Assembly: GCA_023428515.1 (NCBI GenBank)
Contig: JAEYXI010000497.1
Location: forward strand, 1-9,693
DNA: 9,693 nt
DNA from: Pseudomonadota bacterium
GTDB lineage: Bacteria; Pseudomonadota; Alphaproteobacteria; Rhizobiales; Rhizobiaceae
Direction of reading: 5' to 3'
In this document: piece after piece, positions 6,923-9,693 of the stretch
Numbering within the stretch: the stretch's first letter is position 1
Layout: each line of letters opens with the position of its first letter
The notes under the pieces: generated by a model
What the model saw: the letters and a program-made list of their open reading frames with translations, nothing else
Database searches by the model: none
Told to the model about the DNA's origin: nothing
Position numbers and translations under genes: made by a program

Positions 6923-7008
6923 AAAGGAAAATCTGCTGGACCTGTGATGACGAATTTGCATCATCCGCAGCCAGTGCGTCGGAGACGCACGAGACAGAGG
7001 AAGCGTCC

Positions 7009-8031
7009 ATGAAAACCAAGCATTGGGACCGCATCGGCAATGGAGGGCTCACATTCACCGAGCTCGGCTTCGGGACGGCCCCGCTTGGCAATCTCTACCG
7101 CGCCGTCTCCGACGAGGATGCGCAGGCGACCCTCGAAGCCGCATGGAGCGAGGGCTTCCGCTACTACGACACCGCGCCGCTCTACGGGCTCGGTCTCTCG
7201 GAAACCCGACTCAACCAATTCCTGCGCGGCAAGAAGCGCGACGAATACGTCCTCTCGACCAAGGCGGGCCGCGTGCTCAAGGTCTGCCCGCCGGATCAGC
7301 GGACCGGCATCGGCAAGTTCTTCGACACGCCCTCACGCCGCGAGGTCTACGACTACAGCTACGATGGTGTCATGCGCTCCTTCGAGGCGTCCTTCGAAAG
7401 GCTTGGCGTCGATCGCATCGATATCCTCTTCGTGCATGACGTCGACATTTTTACGCACGGCTCGAAGGAGGCTTCCGACGCCCGCATCGAGGAGTTCATG
7501 AGCTCCGGCTACTACGCCATGCTGGCGCTGCGTGACCAGGGCGTGATCAAGGCTTTCGGCGGCGGCATCAACGAATGGCAGGTAGCGCAGACGCTCGCCG
7601 AACGCGGCGACTTCGACCTGTTCCTGCTCGCCGGGCGCTACACGCTGCTCGAACAGGAGGCGCTCCAGTCATTCCTGCCGCTCTGCGAGAAACGCGGCAT
7701 CGGGATCGTGCTCGGCGGTCCCTACAATTCCGGCATCCTAGCCACCGGTCCTAAGCCGGGCGCCTTCTACAACTATACCGAGGCGCCAACGGAAATCCTT
7801 GATCGCGTCGCCAGGATCGAGGCCGTCTGCAAGCGCCACGGCGTCGCTCTGATCGAGGCCGCGCTGAAGTTCCCTTCACTCCATCCCGCCGTTGTCTCGC
7901 TCATCCCCGGCGGGCAGCGGCCTCAGGAGGTCGAGAGCAACCGCAGGATCATGGACACAAAAATCCCCGCGGAACTCTGGCGCGATCTCAAGGCCGAGGG
8001 CTTGATGCGTGAGGATGCGCCCACCAATTGA
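7009..8031 (+). CDS. Aldo/keto reductase, L-fucose (D-threo-aldose) dehydrogenase / pyridoxal 4-dehydrogenase type
   Basis: A 340-residue cytoplasmic NAD(P)-dependent oxidoreductase. The catalytic tetrad of aldo/keto reductases is visible: D54 and Y59 in RYYDTAPLYG, K85 in LSTKAGR and H143 in LFVHDVD. The N-terminal GFGTAPLGNLY (21-31) and YGLGLSETRL (59-68) are typical of the subgroup holding L-fucose dehydrogenase, D-threo-aldose 1-dehydrogenase and pyridoxal 4-dehydrogenase (AKR15-like). The likely reaction is oxidation of an aldose to its lactone. The start at 7009 is chosen because AGAGGA lies 7 bases upstream and the family fold begins about there. The frame is open back to an ATG at 6853, but that extension has no family similarity and would cover the control region. 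It shares orientation with the UxaA-family dehydratase 93 bases downstream, which would act on the sugar acid formed from the lactone. Confidence 0.9.
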   Translation: MKTKHWDRIGNGGLTFTELGFGTAPLGNLYRAVSDEDAQATLEAAWSEGFRYYDTAPLYGLGLSETRLNQFLRGKKRDEYVLSTKAGRVLKVCPPDQRTGIGKFFDTPSRREVYDYSYDGVMRSFEASFERLGVDRIDILFVHDVDIFTHGSKEASDARIEEFMSSGYYAMLALRDQGVIKAFGGGINEWQVAQTLAERGDFDLFLLAGRYTLLEQEALQSFLPLCEKRGIGIVLGGPYNSGILATGPKPGAFYNYTEAPTEILDRVARIEAVCKRHGVALIEAALKFPSLHPAVVSLIPGGQRPQEVESNRRIMDTKIPAELWRDLKAEGLMREDAPTN

Positions 8032-8063
8032 ACGGGGCAGCCATTGCCTGATCCTGCAAAGGA

Positions 8064-8079
8064 TTGGTAGCGCTGCCAA
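8064..8079. promoter_or_regulatory. LacI-family-type operator upstream of the UxaA-family gene
   Basis: The 16-base sequence TTGGTAGCGCTGCCAA is a palindrome matching at 7 of 8 arm positions, centred on CG inside a perfect AGCGCT. This is the classic shape of LacI/GalR-family sugar repressor sites (TGG-N-AGCGCT-N-CCA). It sits in the 93-base gap, 45 bases before the ATG at 8125, where it could control a separate promoter for the dehydratase. A weak -35/-10 pair (TTGGTA 8064-8069, TGTAAA 8089-8094, 19-base spacing) overlaps it. No LacI-family gene is in the window. Confidence 0.65.
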
Positions 8080-8124
8080 CCGCCCTGCTGTAAATGGTCA
8101 AACCCCAACTTTGGAACGACCCTG

Positions 8125-9663
8125 ATGTTAGAGAAAGTAGCCAGGACCCTTCGTCTGAGCGGCGATGACAATATCGTCGTGGCGACCGAGAGGACCGAGC
8201 CAGGTGCCACCGTGGGCGACGGCGTCACGGCGCGGCAACGCATCCCCTTCGGCCACAAGGTCGCCATCCGCCCGATCGCGCAGGGCGAGGCCGTCGTCAA
8301 GTTCGGCCAGATCATCGGCTTCGCCAGCAAGCCGATCGTGCCCGGCGACTGGGTGCACGAGCATAATTGCGACATGGGTCCCGAGCATGGCGCCTTCGAG
8401 CGCGACTACCAGATCGCACAGGGCGCCCGCCCCGAGAACATCCTGCCGGTCGAGGAGCAGGCGACGTTCCAGGGGTTTCGCCGCGCCAACGGCAAGGCCG
8501 GCACGCGAAACTATGTCGGCATCCTGACCTCGGTGAACTGCTCGACAACCGTCGCTGGTTTCATCGCCAAGGAGATCGAACGGTCGGGCATCCTGGACGA
8601 TTATCCCAACATCGACGGCATCGTCGCGCTCAAGCAGGCGAATGGCTGCGTCATCGACTATCGCGGCGTGATCTTCGACACGCTGAAGAAGACCACCTGG
8701 GGCTACGCGACCAACCCGAACATGGGCGGCGTGATCATGGTCGGCCTCGGCTGCGAAGGCTTTCAGATCCCTCGCTTCAAGGAAGCTTACGGCGTCCAGG
8801 AGAGCGAGACGTTCCGCACCATGACCATCCAGGAGGTCGGTGGCACCCGGAAGACCGTCGACGCGGGAGTCGAGGCGGTCAAGGCTATGCTGCCCACCGT
8901 CAACAGTGCGAAGTGCGAAACCTTGCCGGCATCGGAACTGGTGCTTGCCCTGCAGTGCGGCGGCTCGGACGGCTATTCCGGCATCACCGCCAACCCGGCG
9001 CTCGGCGTCGCGGCCGACATTTTGGTGCGCAACGGCGGCACGGCCATCCTTTCCGAGACGCCCGAGATCTACGGTGCCGAGCACCTTCTCACCCGACGCG
9101 CGAAAAACCAAGAGGTGGGCGAGAAACTCATCGAGATCATCCATTGGTGGGAGGACTACACCGCCCGCAACAACATGGAGATGAACAACAACCCCTCTCC
9201 CGGCAACAAGCTCGGCGGTCTGACGACCATCCTCGAAAAGTCGCTCGGCGCGGCGGCCAAGGGCGGCTCGACGACCATGAACGCCGTCTACCATTACGCC
9301 GATCCTGTCACCGAGAAGGGTTTCGTCTTCATGGACACGCCCGGCTACGATCCGGTCGCCGCGACCGGCCAGGTCGCCGGTGGCGCCAACATCCTCGCCT
9401 TCACCACCGGCCGCGGCTCGGCCTACGGCTGCAAGCCGACACCGTCGATCAAGCTCGCGACCAACACACCGATGTACGAGCGCATGGTCGACGACATGGA
9501 CATCAACTGCGGCGATATCCTCGACGGCGTCACGTTGCAGGAGAAGGGCGAGGAAATCTTCAAGGAAATCCTCGCGGTCGCCTCCGGCAAGAAGACCAAG
9601 TCGGAAGAACTCGGTTACGGAGACAACGAATTCGTGCCTGGGCAAATCGGCGCGACGATGTAG
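8125..9663 (+). CDS. UxaA/GarD-family sugar-acid dehydratase (altronate/galactarate dehydratase-like)
   Basis: A full-length 512-residue protein of the altronate dehydratase/galactarate dehydratase family, which removes water from aldonic or aldaric acids to give 2-keto-3-deoxy acids. It has the N-terminal SAF domain (about 12-82), including FGHKVAI (42-48) and the WVHEHN block (76-81) with H78, H80 and N81. The large catalytic domain opens with GFRRANGKAGTRNYVGILTS (117-136) and contains LKQANGCVID (169-178), GLGCEGFQ (207-214) and CGGSDGYSGITANPALG (278-294). ATTGQVAGGANILAFTTGRGSAYGCKPTPSIK-type residues at 413-443 complete the family pattern. The substrate could be altronate, galactarate or another sugar acid. 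Upstream is only a weak GGA ribosome site 8-9 bases from the ATG. It likely follows the aldose dehydrogenase in one oxidative pathway and may be under its own LacI-type operator. Confidence 0.92.
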   Translation: MLEKVARTLRLSGDDNIVVATERTEPGATVGDGVTARQRIPFGHKVAIRPIAQGEAVVKFGQIIGFASKPIVPGDWVHEHNCDMGPEHGAFERDYQIAQGARPENILPVEEQATFQGFRRANGKAGTRNYVGILTSVNCSTTVAGFIAKEIERSGILDDYPNIDGIVALKQANGCVIDYRGVIFDTLKKTTWGYATNPNMGGVIMVGLGCEGFQIPRFKEAYGVQESETFRTMTIQEVGGTRKTVDAGVEAVKAMLPTVNSAKCETLPASELVLALQCGGSDGYSGITANPALGVAADILVRNGGTAILSETPEIYGAEHLLTRRAKNQEVGEKLIEIIHWWEDYTARNNMEMNNNPSPGNKLGGLTTILEKSLGAAAKGGSTTMNAVYHYADPVTEKGFVFMDTPGYDPVAATGQVAGGANILAFTTGRGSAYGCKPTPSIKLATNTPMYERMVDDMDINCGDILDGVTLQEKGEEIFKEILAVASGKKTKSEELGYGDNEFVPGQIGATM

Positions 9664-9693
9664 TCGCGGCGATCTGAGGGCGATATTTAGAGC

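Larger units (their letters stand above)
6835..7008. promoter_or_regulatory. Divergent intergenic control region between the BtpA operon and the reductase
   Basis: This 174-base gap separates the minus-strand five-gene operon from the plus-strand aldo/keto reductase and is the most AT-rich part of the window. It contains a good minus-strand promoter candidate and palindromes at 6859-6870, 6891-6898 and 6902-6922, plus a short TGATG/CATCA inverted repeat at 6945-6949 and 6959-6963. No convincing plus-strand -35/-10 pair was found, although the reductase ribosome site is clear (AGAGGA at 6996-7001, 7 bases before ATG). The arrangement suggests shared control of both units, with no regulator gene in the window. 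Confidence 0.6.

Noticed and set aside
6853..7008. N-terminal extension of the reductase to an ATG at 6853
   Set aside because: The extra 52 residues show no family similarity and would run through the divergent promoter region. The ATG at 7009 has a good ribosome site and a normal family length.
8128..9645. A 505-codon open frame on the minus strand, covering nearly all of the UxaA-family gene
   Set aside because: It is an antisense shadow caused by high GC at third positions. Its translation is rich in D, V, R and G with no recognisable motif, while the plus-strand frame has all UxaA/GarD signatures.
8367..9677. A 436-codon plus-strand frame overlapping the UxaA-family gene
   Set aside because: The product is dominated by R, H, G and P, typical of an off-frame reading of GC-rich coding DNA, and it has no domain signs.
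9664..9693. Possible terminator or next gene after the dehydratase
   Set aside because: Only 30 bases remain. No hairpin with a T-run and no start codon with a ribosome site are visible.

Overview
The window is GC-rich and densely coded. Gene overlaps of 1-4 bases and the ABC-permease/FGGY-kinase/UxaA content suggest a large alphaproteobacterial genome, probably Rhizobiales (Mesorhizobium, Rhizobium or Aminobacter-like). That placement rests on style and gene content only. No rRNA, tRNA, transposon or CRISPR was seen, and the whole window reads as one carbohydrate uptake and breakdown locus.

Layout: (A) Positions 1-2091, plus strand, hold the end of an unidentified gene followed by two MalF/MalG-type ABC permeases joined by ATGA overlaps. 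The substrate-binding protein and ATPase are not in the window and probably lie upstream. (B) Positions 6834-2097, minus strand, hold a compact five-gene operon in transcription order: BtpA/SgcQ-family TIM barrel, M42 metallopeptidase (FrvX/SgcX-like), FGGY sugar kinase, SIS-domain sugar isomerase resembling 6-phospho-3-hexuloisomerase, and a creatininase-family amidohydrolase. The genes overlap or lie 4 bases apart. (C) Positions 7009-9663, plus strand, hold an aldo/keto reductase of the L-fucose dehydrogenase/pyridoxal 4-dehydrogenase type and a full-length UxaA/GarD-family sugar-acid dehydratase. Units A and B converge with a 5-base gap. Units B and C diverge from a 174-base region that carries a good candidate promoter and several palindromes. 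A LacI-type operator palindrome sits between the reductase and the dehydratase.

Taken together, the locus encodes import of a sugar or sugar conjugate, oxidation of an aldose (reductase), dehydration of a sugar acid (UxaA family), and phosphorylation plus isomerisation of a ketose (kinase plus SIS protein). The BtpA-family protein, M42 peptidase and creatininase homologue have no assigned place in a standard sugar pathway. The BtpA plus M42 pairing recalls the poorly understood sgc cluster of Escherichia coli (SgcQ, SgcX), here with ABC import and an FGGY kinase instead of a PTS. This combination is the best candidate in the window for an undescribed catabolic system. Its substrate cannot be named from sequence alone.
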